DNA of 64,000 bases, taken from the NCBI GenBank assembly GCA_951799445.1, contig OX637287.1, positions 33,622,224-33,686,223 of the forward strand, read 5' to 3'. The position numbers were made by a program, and so were the translations under genes. Of this stretch, positions 11,530-24,303 are shown one piece after another (the stretch's first letter is position 1; each line of letters begins with the position of its first letter). The notes under the pieces are model-generated. The model saw nothing but the letters and a program-made list of their open reading frames with translations. It did no database searches and was not told the origin of the DNA. The DNA is from Pseudisothecium myosuroides (taxonomy: Eukaryota; Streptophyta; Bryopsida; Hypnales; Lembophyllaceae).

Positions 11530-13683
11530 GTGATTTTGTCAACTTTAGAATGCAATCGTTTTTTTGAATTTCTATATTATTTTGCTAACATAAACTAGCT
11601 AAAATGAGAACTAGTTAAACTTGCTTTCTTAAACTAGTCAAATGAGAAATAAACCAAAAAATATATTTTACATGACTAAGCTATTGGTGTTCTAGAAATT
11701 ATACATGCCATACTAATCATGATTTTAGAGAATTTTATCTCAATTATTTTTTATTTGACTTTCTATATATGTGCCTTCAAGACCGGTTCTATTGAGAGTA
11801 GATGTGGCCTATAAATTGTGTACATTTGCAAAACATATTAGCAATGAATCAATTTTAAATAATTGCATATGCTACATTTTTTGCAATTGAAAAACAACAA
11901 CTCTTTCCTTGCATATGTCTCAAATGTGCATTTAAAAACTACATCCCTATAGTATTTCTTCATACAAAAAAGATGAACTCTACAAAATTGCTTGATTTTT
12001 TTTATTGATAGTACCCACAATTGATGCATACAATTCAATAGCTAGCGTTTACAGAACATCTTTACCTTAACCACATGATCCTAAAGGAATAGTATTTTAA
12101 TAGGTCCTAAATTCAATATATTTCTGGTGTTCCATTGGGATCTTGCAAAAACTTAAGCACGCACCTCTATTGAAAACCATGTAGGACCATAGCCCAGCTT
12201 CTGCAAGCATTTCCACAACTGCGGGCCTCGCAGTCAAGAGAACCAATGCAGGAACTTGTAGCTCAATGCCTTCCAATGGTGAAAGTCTGAGTGTGAATGC
12301 CCAAGAAACAAAAGGGGTAACGACGGCCTTCTACTGAAGGCAAGAAACCGAGGGTTGGGAGATTTAAACTCTCCTTTGCGGATTTGGTGTCGGATACGCA
12401 TTTGCGGTTGAAGGACAAAGCTATCAAACTAGGCATTAGCGTGACCTTTTTCAAGAATCGCCGCAAAGGTGCAAGTTTGGGGCACTAGCCGGGCTATGGA
12501 GTGAGAGCCGAAATGAAGCGCGCACAAGCTCAAGCCCGTGCATGAGGTAAAATAATTTTGCTTACATTGTAACCATACATAGTTATAAGATTTGATACTC
12601 TCAGTCTAATCTTCTTTTAGTTAGCAATATTATAGCTATGGGGTGTCTTGTAGCAATTGAGTTTATTTCATTGAGATTGTTTTTAATGTCTTTCATTGGA
12701 ATTTTGAGTCTCTCATGAAGAAATTGGATGGATTGGGGATGTGGTTTAGTTTTCCAACTTAGGTTTTGTATGCTAATTAGGAGGGTTTGATATTTTAGCG
12801 TTTTAGTGCATATAACTTGTTATGAGTATTTATTGTTGCATAATGTGAGCTCAATGAATTGTATTTGATTGTTGGTGTTTAGGTTGAAGGGTGGTGTGGA
12901 GTAAAGGAGTTGATTTAGTACACAAAGTATATCTAGTCTACGCTGTGCTTCGCATTGACATCTAGGTGAAAAAATGATTATGATAAAAGCCATGATGACA
13001 TTGTATTATTTGTTGTTTTGGATTCAAATGTGTCCACGTTTATTAATGTAAAGCATCTCATTTCTGAGATGGAAATGAGAAGCTTACAGAGTTGGTATAT
13101 TGCTTTGTTGTATCTTTTTAATATGAGAGTATTAATGTATTTTTCATTACATACCAAAAAGACATGGATCCATGTGTCAGATTATTGTAGATTGCAAAGT
13201 AGACATGTAGTTGTTGGATTTAGTATAGACCAAAAGATGTGTTCTTTTAGGTTACTCGTGTTATTGACTATATTTGAATTTTAATAGTGCGGATTTTTAG
13301 GCATCTAATATTCTTAGGTTTTCTTCAAAACTGTTTGAGAGTCAGTTCTGTAAGTCATTATTGTATGACCATTTGTTAATACTCAAGAAATTTAAGACTA
13401 ATAGTTTATTTTTTGAACCTTTCAATTTTTTTAAGAAATAGATTTAAGAATCATATATGACCTTTGTAAGGGTCACCAAGGGTATCTAATGACATACCAA
13501 AAAAGGGTGATTGCGCAAAACACCTATACTATTTTATGTCACATGTCTCTAGCTCATCTATTTTTTTCACCATAACTTTTGCGTTCTAATTCAAAATGAC
13601 TCAAAATTCATAGGCAAGGTATTCATGACTACTATACGCCTTGTCTAATTTATTGGAACTTTCAAAAAAAAATTATTGTCTAA
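11530..13683. other. Spacer of the inverted repeat
   Basis: This 2.15 kb stretch lies between the two arms and is unrelated to them. It is AT-rich except for 12180-12550, which holds a coding-like fragment described separately. The last 179 bp are the left end of the GGGTGATTGC element that the right arm continues. Confidence 0.6.
12321..12488 (+). pseudogene. Exon-like gene fragment in the spacer
   Basis: A 55-codon open stretch in the only GC-balanced part of the spacer reads as a basic peptide, including LKDKAIKLGISVTFFKNRRK. It starts after one stop and ends at TAG. A GTAAAA donor-like site follows near 12546. Composition and residue pattern look protein-coding, unlike the neighbourhood. 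It may be a captured or decayed exon; the parent gene is not recognised. Confidence 0.3.
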
Positions 13684-14187
13684 AAATAGCCCTCGATTAT
13701 TGTCACGCTTGCCAATTTTGGATTTTTTTTTGGAGGAAATGGTCTTGTAGTAGTTTTTTAGCTATTGTTCAAAGGATTTCTAAATGTAATTAATTATATA
13801 TTGTGTAGGAGTCCACAAAGTAAGACTCTTTCTACTTGCATTTCAAAACATTCATTGTTCAAAATTCATACTTGTAGGCCTTTAGAAATCAGACACTAAT
13901 TTCTAAGAAATAGGAAATCCTTTTATTTATTTAATTTTTTCCTACTTTATCTAATTAAAACCTCAAAATATCTATTTTCTTGAGATTTGGCACTTTTCTA
14001 GCTCTCCTACTTAGAGAATTTTTTTATGGTTTTTCTTTTGTGGTTACCTTCATCTAATAGGCGTATACCGGTACATTGGCCATATTTTTAAAAAAAAATG
14101 ATTTTTCTAATTTTAAAGTATTCCAAAAAAAAAGGCATGACATTTGTAAAACGCAACAAAATTAGCAATTTTTTTGTGCAATCACCC
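13505..14187. mobile_element. GGGTGATTGC-type MITE, 683 bp
   Basis: Termini GGGTGATTGCGC and GCAATCACCC are inverted, and TTGCGTT-like subterminal words recur. The longer element at 37809-38890 shares these ends and the following ACACCTATACT. The left arm of the large inverted repeat contains only the inverse of 13684-14187 (at 11026-11529), so that copy is truncated. Target duplication is unclear. Confidence 0.55.
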
Positions 14188-16962
14188 CAAAATTAAAGGT
14201 GAATCTTTTGGCACCAAAAAATGGCTTTTTGGATCCAAAGAGCCTTCCATGGCACCATGAGTCTATCGAATGACATATCAAAAAGAATTAAAAGAGAGCC
14301 CTTTAGCACCAAAGAAGGGCTCCTTGATGATGGAGAGCCTTTGAAAAGTCTTCCATTGACTCGGAGGGACCTTTATGCAAAACCAAAGACCTTCAAATGA
14401 CCCCCCCCTCCCAAATAGAGGTAGGTTTTTTTGACACCAAGAAATGGCTCTTCGAATCCAAGGAGTCTTATGTGGCAATGAAAGTCTATCTAATGACATA
14501 GTCTACCAAAAAAAATAAAGGGAGAGTCCTTTGGCACGGTGCATGAGGTTAATTATCTAATGACATATAAATAGTCCATTGCAATTAAGTTACCACAAAT
14601 TAGTGACTTGAATCATTTTCATAGCATCAACGGTTGCACCGTAACAACTTTTGCAATTTGGTAATGTCTGCATCATAATAAATAGGTTGCACTGGAGGTT
14701 TTTGCAAAGGATTTATGCTGTGAGTTTTCATGAGCAAGGCATAAAGAATTTTTAATTTTTTTATATTATCTAGCCTTTTAAACACTAATTGCAAATTCAA
14801 TTGTGCGAGCATTTTTGTTTAAGGCCCTTTTTATGAATTGGAAAGAGTCAATGACACACTCAATCTCTTTATAACTTCATCTTGGTTGGGATATGAGATA
14901 ATGATTGTCGTTTATTTTAGTTTCTCTTTTAAAGGGGGGAAATACAATGTAGGTCATGCAATGACTTCAATTTCGTTTGAGCGTAACTAGACAGCATACC
15001 ATATCTAACTTCTATTCCACAATTTTATTTTATTTTATAATCTTGAATATTTTATTATAATTACAAGTCCAATGTCTATTGCTATGAAGTTGTAAATTTT
15101 TCTAATTTTCAAAATAGGGACTACTTTCATCCACGATAATGCTTTTCATTGCATATTACACTCATGGTTAATAATTTGGAGAACTCTTAGAGTATTTTAT
15201 AATTGTTATGAATCATCTATCCAATTGCATAAAAAGTCTTTAAACTTCCAAATTTTCACCAATTGTTGTATTGGAATGTGGAAAATCCACTATTGCACAA
15301 TCAGCTCACTATTGGTCAATGGAACCAATGTTAAGTTTTGGGTTGTGTTATAAGCAATAAAAATCTACACTTGAAGCTGTTAAATCTAGCGAAATGCTTA
15401 TGCCTACATAATCTCGCACTAGGAGGTCAATCTCATACTGTCATTTTTGTATATTTAGTAATGGGCATTCAAGATTTGACAAACTGGAAGACAAAATATC
15501 CAATGATGGCAAATGGAATATCCAATGGTGGCCAAGGAAGGACACTGGCTTATTTAGAGAAGACTAATGGTGGAAAGGGAAAGACAATGGTTTATTTAGA
15601 GAAGTCAATGACTATTGTATCAAGCAAGTATGAATTGTGAGTACCATTTACTGTCAATGCCTCCTAGTTATGCTGCCAAATTGGCAATTGACTAAATTTG
15701 ATGGTTGAATTTTCTAGCATGTCCCATTTGCACCAAGTAGGTTGTAACACTTGATATACAACACTACAACATATAAAATCCTATAAAATTGGGGGTGAAT
15801 TTATTTATATAATTTTATAGGCAATCTAGATTGATAAAAAATACATGTAACCAACCTTTTCATTTTTTTAGAGAGTATTAATCCCTCAACACAAAATAAT
15901 ATGATATAACCATATATTTCTGCATTCATTGATATCTTGGAAAGAGAATACTTTGTATTCACATTTCACCGTTATTGTCTTCCAAATTAAGTAATTTTTT
16001 AATTATTTTATAAAAAATTGAAGACGTTTTGGCGATGTCATATTGAGATTTTGGTTGATTTTTAGTAAAATTGTTTTTTATTGGTACAATCTAGCACCAA
16101 AAGCCCCAACAAGAGCAACATTTTACTTTACAAGTTCTTGATACTCACGCTCAGGGCTTACAACAACAATATTGATTTGCAATGAATTAGCATGTTAATA
16201 TCTTGGAATGACTTGTAAAATTTCATAAGTCTTCTTCTTTCAATTGAATATCCAAATACATTAAGCCAACATAAAATAAACAAATAAACTGGAAAATGAG
16301 ATATGTTATAAGAGTGACGCATTTGGGAAAGGCTTGTTGTTGATAGTTTGAATTATTCAATGTAAGTTGACAATAGTGTCTTTTGGACTCTAAAATAAGG
16401 AAAAATGTAACAAAAGCTACTCTTTAATTTTTACAAATATTTTTGGCATTTAACTTAGGAGGTCAAATGTTAAATGTGCCCACTAAATGAATTTTAAGGA
16501 ATTTTATAGTAACATAGAATGTATCATGGACACAAGAACTATACAACAAGAAGTATATAAGTATACAAGCATTGCTCTTTAGAAATAAAAATCGAATTTG
16601 ATTGATAATTAGACAACATACATGACAAGACAACACTAGAGATTGCTCCAAAGCTTGTATTGGTGAAACTAGAGAACTGTCATTTTGCCTCCTATGTATA
16701 CTAGGAGTGAGAGACCTTTGAAAATTTCCTTGAAGTCCATGGAAGACTTTGGAAGACAATGGAAGCTTCTAGAAGGCTACAAAAGCCTTTGGAATATATG
16801 AAAGGTTCCTCTAGGTAGTAGGTACTAGAGGACTATAAAAGGAATACTTCTAGGCCACACACTATGTTTTGAAAAATTCTAGCACAAGATGAGGCATTTT
16901 TCTATCAATTTTGTAAATCTGGTTACCATCAAACAAGGGCTCTTTTTGTTGTTGGACAAAGG
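13684..16962 (-). repeat. Right arm of the 3.28 kb inverted repeat
   Basis: This is the inverted partner of 8250-11529 (coordinate sum 25213). The outer end lies at GTTGGACAAA near 16951-16962, beyond which the two flanks are unrelated. The inner end lies within the MITE at 13505-14187. No target-site duplication is obvious at the outer ends. Confidence 0.9.
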
Positions 16963-17240
16963 GTGGCTGCTAGATTGTGTGGCTTCTAGATTGTTTGGCT
17001 CCTATGGTCTTAGTGTATATCTTCTTTTCTTTTCCTTTAGTAAAGATAGAAAAACACACTAGCTTTTTGAAAATCTAGTTTTTATTTTAATAGATCGTCG
17101 GAAGCAAAAGTTATGCCCTCAAAAGCCCAAGTTTGAATTTGGCAGGAGGGATAAAACAAACTCACAAGAACTTAAAATGAAGAATTTTGAAAATTTGTTT
17201 TATATAGATTGTTTTTTTTATCTACATGGAAAGCTTTGAT

Positions 17241-17461
17241 CACTACAAGAGAAGGGGGTGTTTGAAGTGATTTTTTAAGTATAGTCCTAGACACATGATT
17301 TTAAGTAATGACCTTTTAGGAGATTTTCAGCAAAATGTTACTTAAAACCATGTATTTTATGTAACATTTCATTGAAAATCTCTTTAAGGGTCATTACTTA
17401 GAATCATGTGTCTAGAACTATATTTTAAAACTTACTTAGAACACACCTTTCTCTTGTAGTG
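17241..17461. mobile_element. CACTA-type MITE, 221 bp (copy 1)
   Basis: It begins CACTACAAGAGAAGGGGGTG and ends with the inverse CTTGTAGTG. It is self-complementary along its length and flanked by the 3-bp duplication GAT (17238-17240, 17462-17464). CACTACAAGA ends with 3-bp duplications are diagnostic of En/Spm (CACTA) derivatives. Confidence 0.88.
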
Positions 17462-17570
17462 GATTCATTCTATTTGGATTTGTTATATGAAAGTTATGGA
17501 CAATCTTGTTGTTTGGGCAATTAGGACATGTTCTTGAAAAGATAACATAGGATTTATTTTTGAACGCAAT

Positions 17571-17791
17571 CACTACAAGAGAAAGGGGTGTTTAAGTGAA
17601 TTTTTAAGTATAGTCCTAGACACATGATTTTAAGTAATGACCTTTAAAGAGATTTTCAGCAACATTTTACTTAAAACACATGTGTTTTAAGTAAAATGTT
17701 GCTGAAAATCTCTTTAAAGGTCATTACTTAAAATCATGTGTCTAGGACTATGCTTAAAAATTCACTTAAAACACTCCTTTCTCTTGTAGTG
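17571..17791. mobile_element. CACTA-type MITE, 221 bp (copy 2)
   Basis: Same family and length as the copy 110 bp upstream, with ends CACTACAAGAGAAAGGGG and CTTGTAGTG and the 3-bp duplication AAT on both sides. Its two halves form a long hairpin around 17681. Confidence 0.9.
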
Positions 17792-18233
17792 AATTTTTAC
17801 AATTTTTCAAGAACTTTTGAAAATTTAAGAATTTCTTCATAGAACAATCTCATTTTTGAGATTAATGTGTTTCAACTCTATCTTAAAGCTATGAATGGTT
17901 TAGTTTTCCTTTCAAAATTGAACCTACTTCTACTTAATTTTTTAAAAAAAGGTTCAAAGCTAAAGATATGTAGTTGAGTAAGGTGCAAAAAAACTTGTCT
18001 CCTTCACTTTAAAGTTTAAATGCAAATATATTGCAATCTACATTGTCAAAGTTTCTAAAATTTCTTCCACACATTCTTACACTAGTCTAATACCAAATCC
18101 TATAGTTAGATAGGCAAATTTTTTGTTTTTTGTTTTTTGCTCTTTGTTATTGATATGGCAATTTTGAGTGGTTTGTGATGGAAAAAGGCCTTCGATGTTC
18201 TGGAATTCAATGCCTTGGGTCTTTTTGAATTAA

Positions 18234-19168
18234 CCCCTAAAGGCCCAAGGCCTTTTTTCTGCCAAAAAACACTGAAAACTGCCATTTCTATAGCAAAGTA
18301 TAAAAAAAATTTCAAAATGTTTTTTTTGAACATCTAACCATAGGATCTTATGCATAACTAGTATGAGAATGTATGGAAAAAAATTCAGAATTTTTGACCG
18401 CACAAATTGCAAGATATCTGCGTTTAAAGTGAAAAAAACAAGTTTTTCAGCACATTGCGGGGCTAGATTTTTTGGCTTTAAATATTTTTAACTTAAAATT
18501 TTTGCACTACAGCGTTTTGAGCTTTTAATCCTTATAGTGGAGAATTGAGTTGAGAGTCTAGGAAAAAAAAAAATTCAAAAAAACTTAATTATCATTTAAA
18601 AAAAAAATTGTTAAGTAGAAGTAGGTCCAAGATAGAAGGAAAATCTAAAATATTTATATATTTTAGATGGAATTAAAATGCACTAATCCCAATGGTGAGA
18701 TTGTTCTAGCAAGTAAATTACAATATGCAAAAAAAAAGAAATTTGAAAAATTTGAAAAATTGCATTCAGAAATGAATCCTACAAGTTATTTTTTTCAAGA
18801 AGATGCTCTAACTGCCCGAAAAACAAGAATATCCATAACTTTCTCATAACAAATCCAAATGAAATGAATCAAAGCTTTCCAGATAGGCAAAAATATAATC
18901 TATTAGAAAAAAAATATTTAAAAAAAAAATTCAAATTTTTGTCCATTTTTTTTCTGCTGCTCGGGTTGCCCGCCGTCCCCTGTTTTGAGCTTATTTGGTC
19001 ATAACTATTGTTCCCGGGCACCGATTGTAGAAAAAATTATATTCCCACAAAGCTTATCAGTTTTTCTATCTTCAAAAAAAGTTTCAAAAAATCAGGACAA
19101 AATTTCAGCCCATAGGTACCTGCCCAAAATCTCATTTGTCCCCCGAGGGGACAATGGGCCTTTAGGGG
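18234..19168. mobile_element. TTAA-flanked element, 935 bp
   Basis: Perfect termini CCCCTAAAGGCCCA and its inverse sit between TTAA at 18230-18233 and 19169-19172. The subterminal blocks (CACTGAAAACTGCCATTTCT at the left; a GTCCCC-GAGGGGAC hairpin at the right) match the copy at 53338-54251 in opposite orientation. No transposase is encoded. Confidence 0.8.
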
Positions 19169-19172
19169 TTAA

Positions 19173-20155
19173 AGGCCTATGGGCCCACATGCAATGGATC
19201 ATCCTAATTTACTTCAAGTCTTTTGCTTAGTGCAAGTGCTTCTGGGATATGCTATATGTTTGTGAAATATGTATTGTAGGTCAGAAGTTTTCCTATAAGA
19301 ATGTGGGTAATGTGCATTTTGAAGCATCAAGGCTACTTCAAAAGGATCTTCACCCCTAATAACCTACGTCAATATTTTGCAATTATAAATTTTTGTTTAG
19401 AAAAGTAATTAAATCAATAAATTGCAACAATAATTAAGAATGCTCGTGGGCGTCACTCCGTGTAGGATTTTGTACATCACTTACAGCTAGGGGGTTTATT
19501 TTTGGAGGAATTTTTGACGGGGATGCTAGTATGTGAGCCTGTGAGCCTCCATTTTTTTTCATTTAGGGTTTGTAAATTTGTTGGAGACCTATGACCGTGG
19601 AATTAGATGTAAGGATGTATAGACCAAATGAACAACAAATGAATATGCCGCTATGTGATTTTGTATCAAAAAAATGAATCTATATATTTCCAAAGTCAAA
19701 TTTACATTTGGCTTCTATGGCTATGCTTTAAAATAAAAACAAAAATCTCTTGGACATTGAATATTTAAAATAACCATAGTAGTCATATATTGTAAATTAA
19801 ATAAATGTATTAACCTCGACTGACCTAGACGACTATTTTTATAGTTGATGCCCCTCTTTTTGAACTGTCTTGTTTCAAATTTTATGTTTTTGAAAATCAA
19901 AATCATTTTTAACAAATAGACTACATAATAAATTCAATGGTAGTAGTTTCATGGAATGCCATATTAAACTCCGCTTTGTAGAATTTTATAAAGTTGAATG
20001 GTGGAGTGTAATTCAAGGCTCATGATTTATTGTTCAATTTGAGCATAGGGTGAAGTTTTAGGCCAAAGAATGGAACTGTTGCCACATCATATATAAATAG
20101 ATTCAATTTGAAAAACAAGACAATAAAAATCAAATATCAAATCATGAAAAGAAAC
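19173..20155. other. AT-rich intergenic DNA
   Basis: No gene, repeat or RNA was recognised. It forms the 3' flank of the minus-strand ParB-methyltransferase gene. Confidence 0.4.
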
Positions 20156-20495
20156 TCAAATATCGTCTGACTCAGATGCACTGAGTTCAAAATAAGAACA
20201 TACTCTAGGATCATAAGATCTATGAGGTGATAGAGAAACTGAAGATGAATCAGATTAAGCATTAGCATAAGCTAATGCTAAATCTTCAGCATAAACAGGG
20301 AGGCCACGAGGACTGAGAGAGGGACTTCTAAGAAATCCAGGGTGTCGATAAAAAGGCAAGTTTTGCCTTAGTGATGGATTCATCCAATTGCAAACAACAA
20401 ACCATATATCAGAGTATGTAGTAACAAATTAAAATACAAAGTATAAAATTTGTAAATGAAGTTGTTAAAAATGAAAAACATAAAATAAAACTTAC

Positions 20496-21544
20496 TCACA
20501 TAAGTCAAGGAATGCAACGTCTTCAACTGGAGAGTCATCATCAATCGCCATACCATCGCTTGTAGTAGTAGAATCAAGAATCTTGGAGACGGCTATAGGT
20601 GTTTGCAAAGGCTTCAATATCTCATCAAAGAGTTTGGTATCACTCTCTAATGCTAAGATATGGCGATTAGATGAATGAGCCGCTCTAATGGAAGAACTTG
20701 GATGAAACACAATATTAAAATTATGAAAACATCAAAATTGCAGTGTAGAAAAAAAATCAAACAAAAAAATAGAATAAAAAATAATTCAATATTGTAGATT
20801 ACAATACCTGTAGAGGCAATCATATCTGCCACAATGCCACCTACAGGGCTCAAGCAATGAACAAAAATCTTCATTAAAACCTCTAATTTCTCCTTAGCAC
20901 CCCTCCATGGCTTGCCATCTTCCTTTCTACATGATTGATTATCCATAGTAATAGAATTGAAGAGAACGTCGTCTGTGGCTAAATCAACCTTGGGAATTGA
21001 AGGATCAGTAGTAATCACAAGCTCCTGAGGTTGCCTTGTAATGGAAGAGGCCAATGATCGAACCAACAATAAAGCCTTAAACTTTAGAGTCTGAAAATCA
21101 AAATCAAATTAAAATTAGAAAATGTACTTACAATCAAAGGAATTGCAATAAGAATTGAATCAATGCCAAAAATGAAAGCTTGAAATTGCTACTTACATTT
21201 TTAGATGGATTCATAGGATTTGCCAAATGTAAGCAATTCACAATAGTCCACTCATCCTTGACCTTTAGCTTGTAGTTCTTGAAGAATCCTGCCACTTCTC
21301 TCTTCACTGTAGGACTATCACGATAAAATAGAAGGAATGCTCCATCATCATGAAGATAGGTAAGAGAGAATGCCATCATTACGTGGAGAAAACTTGGAAT
21401 GCTGACATTCCAATGCGGAATTTGAGATGGCGGATTTGAGACCTCTGGAACCCAAAGACCATCTGGATATTCTGCAATGATGAGGTCCACGGCAGGTTTC
21501 TTTTGCACTTTGCCATCAAAAAAGAAATCTCTACCTTCACCAAC
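20496..21544 (-). other. Beta-class methyltransferase-fold exons
   Basis: The exon at 21544-21197 carries motif IV-like DLIIAEYPDG (21487-21458), in the place of DPPY, and a LHDDGAFLLFY strand like motif VI/VII. The exon at 21090-20808 carries KPWRGAKEKLEVL, like the motif X helix, and ends in motif I VADMIASTG (20832-20808). The next exon continues SSIRAAHSSNRHILALESD, the helix, strand and acidic residue expected to bind the SAM ribose. The DPPY tetrad itself is not conserved, so amino-methyltransferase chemistry cannot be assumed. Confidence 0.6.
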
Positions 21545-23628
21545 CTACAAAGATAAATTTCAAGAATATTAATTCATGATTGAACAAGTCAAAGTCACAG
21601 AATATTATGAATTAGAAGAGATGGCTTTCAAATAACATGTAAGATTTTATAACAATATAAAACATGAAATAAAAAAACTATAAAAAGAATGAACTCACCT
21701 TTGATAGAAAAGCCACAATGTCGTCATATGGTGCAGCAAATGTACCAGTCTTCTTCTTCTCTTCAATAATTCTAACAAAAGAATCATTCAAGATCAAATC
21801 TAAAGATGTATGATTTGTAGACAAAGGTGCCAAAGAAGTCATCATACTCCTAAGCTTAGGAGGTAGCTCAATGACAGAAGAGGAGGTTGGCACCAAAGTC
21901 ACGAGAGTAGAAGTTGTCTTCTGCCGCTTTGAAGCAGGGAGTATTGCCTCAACATTTGAGGAAGAAGGTCCTGTAACAACGAGGTTTTTGAGACTGTCTT
22001 GAACCGGCACATCTTCATCGGAATCATCAAGCTCCACCACTGACTTCTTTGGCTTGAGCTTGGTTTTCTTGTTCTTCTTGGCTACATCCTTGTCCACCGT
22101 CTTAGGAATAGCTACAACTGTGCCTTTGAGAGCTGGTTCAATGGAATCTCGAAGGGCAATGTCAAAAGTAGGAGGTCTTTTGAGGGGACAATCCAAATAC
22201 CATCCACACTTTTCCCAATGCATGGGATCCCAAGATTTCATAATCCCCTTTGCAAACATGTACTCTTCACTTTCTTTGTCCAAATAATTTGCAAAGAAAG
22301 TGGGAGATTTGGAAATGGCTATAGCAGGGAAAAGGACATACTTGAAGTACCTATAAAGCACCCTCTACATGGCTGGTTTGAAGTTGAGTTGTTTTCAATC
22401 TTATGATTTTTGTGGATCTCCTTATCCACAGCAAACTCACAAAAGAATGCAGTATCCCACAACAGTATACGCATTGTCTCCACATAATCAAATATAGTGG
22501 GCAAAGGATCCATACCATCAGGAAGATAGTTAATAGACACGTCTAGATCAGCCACTGTAGCATTGAAAAGCTTTTCTGTCTCAATAACCAACTGCCACAC
22601 AAAAAATGTAAGTTAGAAGAATGTTATGATCAACTGAAAATGTTCAAAGGAAATAATACTAAAACAGGAAAAAGAAAGAGAAGTACTCACTTGAGCCTAC
22701 CATGTAGCTTTATGAAGCCACTCAGGGAAGTCAATATCACTGAATTTTGGTTTAGGGAATTTGAGAGCCTCACGAAGAGAAGAAGACTTGTTCCACCTCT
22801 CTAGCCATTTGATCTTCATAGAAGTGTCCATTGCTGAAGTTGCTAGCATCCAAAGTTTTTCTTGAGTCATTTCTGGACTCTTGTCATGAATTTCATAGTG
22901 ACACTGCACCTGCTCCAAGAAGGCCATCGTGTGGTTAGGATCTGCAATGGGGAGTTGTTTCTTCAGCTCTAAATGAGAAGCTACCTTGATCCTCTCAACA
23001 GCTTTGGAGACCCATTCATGAACAACATTTGGAGTCCAATCAGCTGGATTGGGATACTTTTCGTAGAATTTTCTTTGAGCAGCAGCAGCAGCGTCCCCCA
23101 ACTCTTGCTGCATAGAATAAATGATGTATAGAAATAAGCATAATATACATGATAATACATGTTATGCATAATACTAGAGCAAGATATAATTAATTCAAAT
23201 TAACAAGAAGAACAAAAAAAAGACCAAAGAATTGAAAAAATATGAAATAGAAAATAAGACTTTAGAAATGAACCTGGTATAAGACTCCATTTAGAGCCTC
23301 AAGAGTGAGAGTGAACCAAATTCGTTGTTTTGACTTTTGTTTGGCTTCAGCTGCCTCTAGATCCTCTTTGGAAACAAGTTTTTCAAAGTATGAGAGTGGT
23401 TGTGCAACAATACGTTGAATGCAATAGAGCTTGTGAACAAGATTTATGGAAACATGGGATTTCTAGTTTCTCCTGGCACCACAAAATTGATTGTGTTAAA
23501 ACATGTGAAGCAAACACCTAACTCTCCAAAAGATAGAATAGTAACTATTACAATGGTCCATATCAAAGAAGCTTTAGAAACTAAGAAGTGAAATGAAAAG
23601 AAAACTGATAAATAAGAAAAAGGATTAC

Positions 23629-24229
23629 CAATTGACTTCATGCAATGTTGCCAGCATAGTTGCAATGTCCCCCTTGACGTCCAAAATAATGCTTTCAACA
23701 GCATAATGCCACATAGAGTCGTCCACATGATCACGATTGATAAGAGGCAACCATGCTTGCAAACGATGGTTGCCATCCCAAACCATGAACATCTTGCTAG
23801 AGAAGACTTTTAGATCTTCATCATTCTGCAATTCTTTCTCAAAAGCAGCATTTGCTTGTACCTAGTTGGCACTCCATGATTTAACAATGTCATCCGTGAC
23901 ATCTACTGTCTTCCCCTCATTGTTCTCCAAAGCCACATAAAAAACTCCGTTTCCTTCCATGTAACCACAAGTGACAAAATGTGCAGCTAGATTCATCACG
24001 TCATTCTTCAAGAAAGGCCTCACAACCGGCAAAGAGATCATACGACATAAAGGAATATTAATTTTAGACTTTGCCCTGGGTTGGTATCTCAACCGCTCGA
24101 GACGCGAAGAAGTGTTCACAGTCTCCTTCTTCAAAAAGCCATGCAATTGCAACTCCAATTGATCTTTAGAAAGAAGTTGGACAGCAGCATCTACTGCTAG
24201 TACTTGTGGATCTATATCTGTCAACATCT
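23629..24229 (-). other. ParB/Srx-like domain exon
   Basis: This third exon encodes the segment from PLCRMISLPVVRPF to ILDVKGDIATMLATLHEVN. It contains VWDGNHRLQAW (DGNHR at 23777-23763), which matches the ParB-type signature of a hydrophobic strand, D-G-x-H-R and a following helix. The stretch before it has the ParB pattern of an arginine, a helix and a strand (MNLAAHFVTCGYMEG). A TAG interrupts the frame at 23862-23864, with clear coding on both sides. Confidence 0.6.
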
Positions 24230-24303
24230 CTGAAATAATGTTTAAATCTTGATTAGAAGAAGTTATACTTTGTATACATTTATTATAAACTATGTAATAA
24301 AAC

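Larger units (their letters stand above)
17030..18229. mobile_element. TTAA-family relic carrying two nested MITEs
   Basis: Blocks match the copy at 53338-54251 in the same order: AAAGTTATGCC, ATTCATTCTATTTGGA, GTTATGGACAATCTTGTT, ACCTACTTCTA, then TGCCTTGGGTC before the terminal TTAA at 18230-18233. That TTAA is also the left flank of the next copy. Two 221-bp CACTA MITEs interrupt it. The left end is eroded and placed only approximately. Confidence 0.6.

Noticed and set aside
9573..15640. Pair of mirror-image 100-codon frames and three other mirrored pairs as duplicated genes
   Set aside because: Low-complexity frames without splice or start support; identity comes from the inverted duplication of whole DNA.
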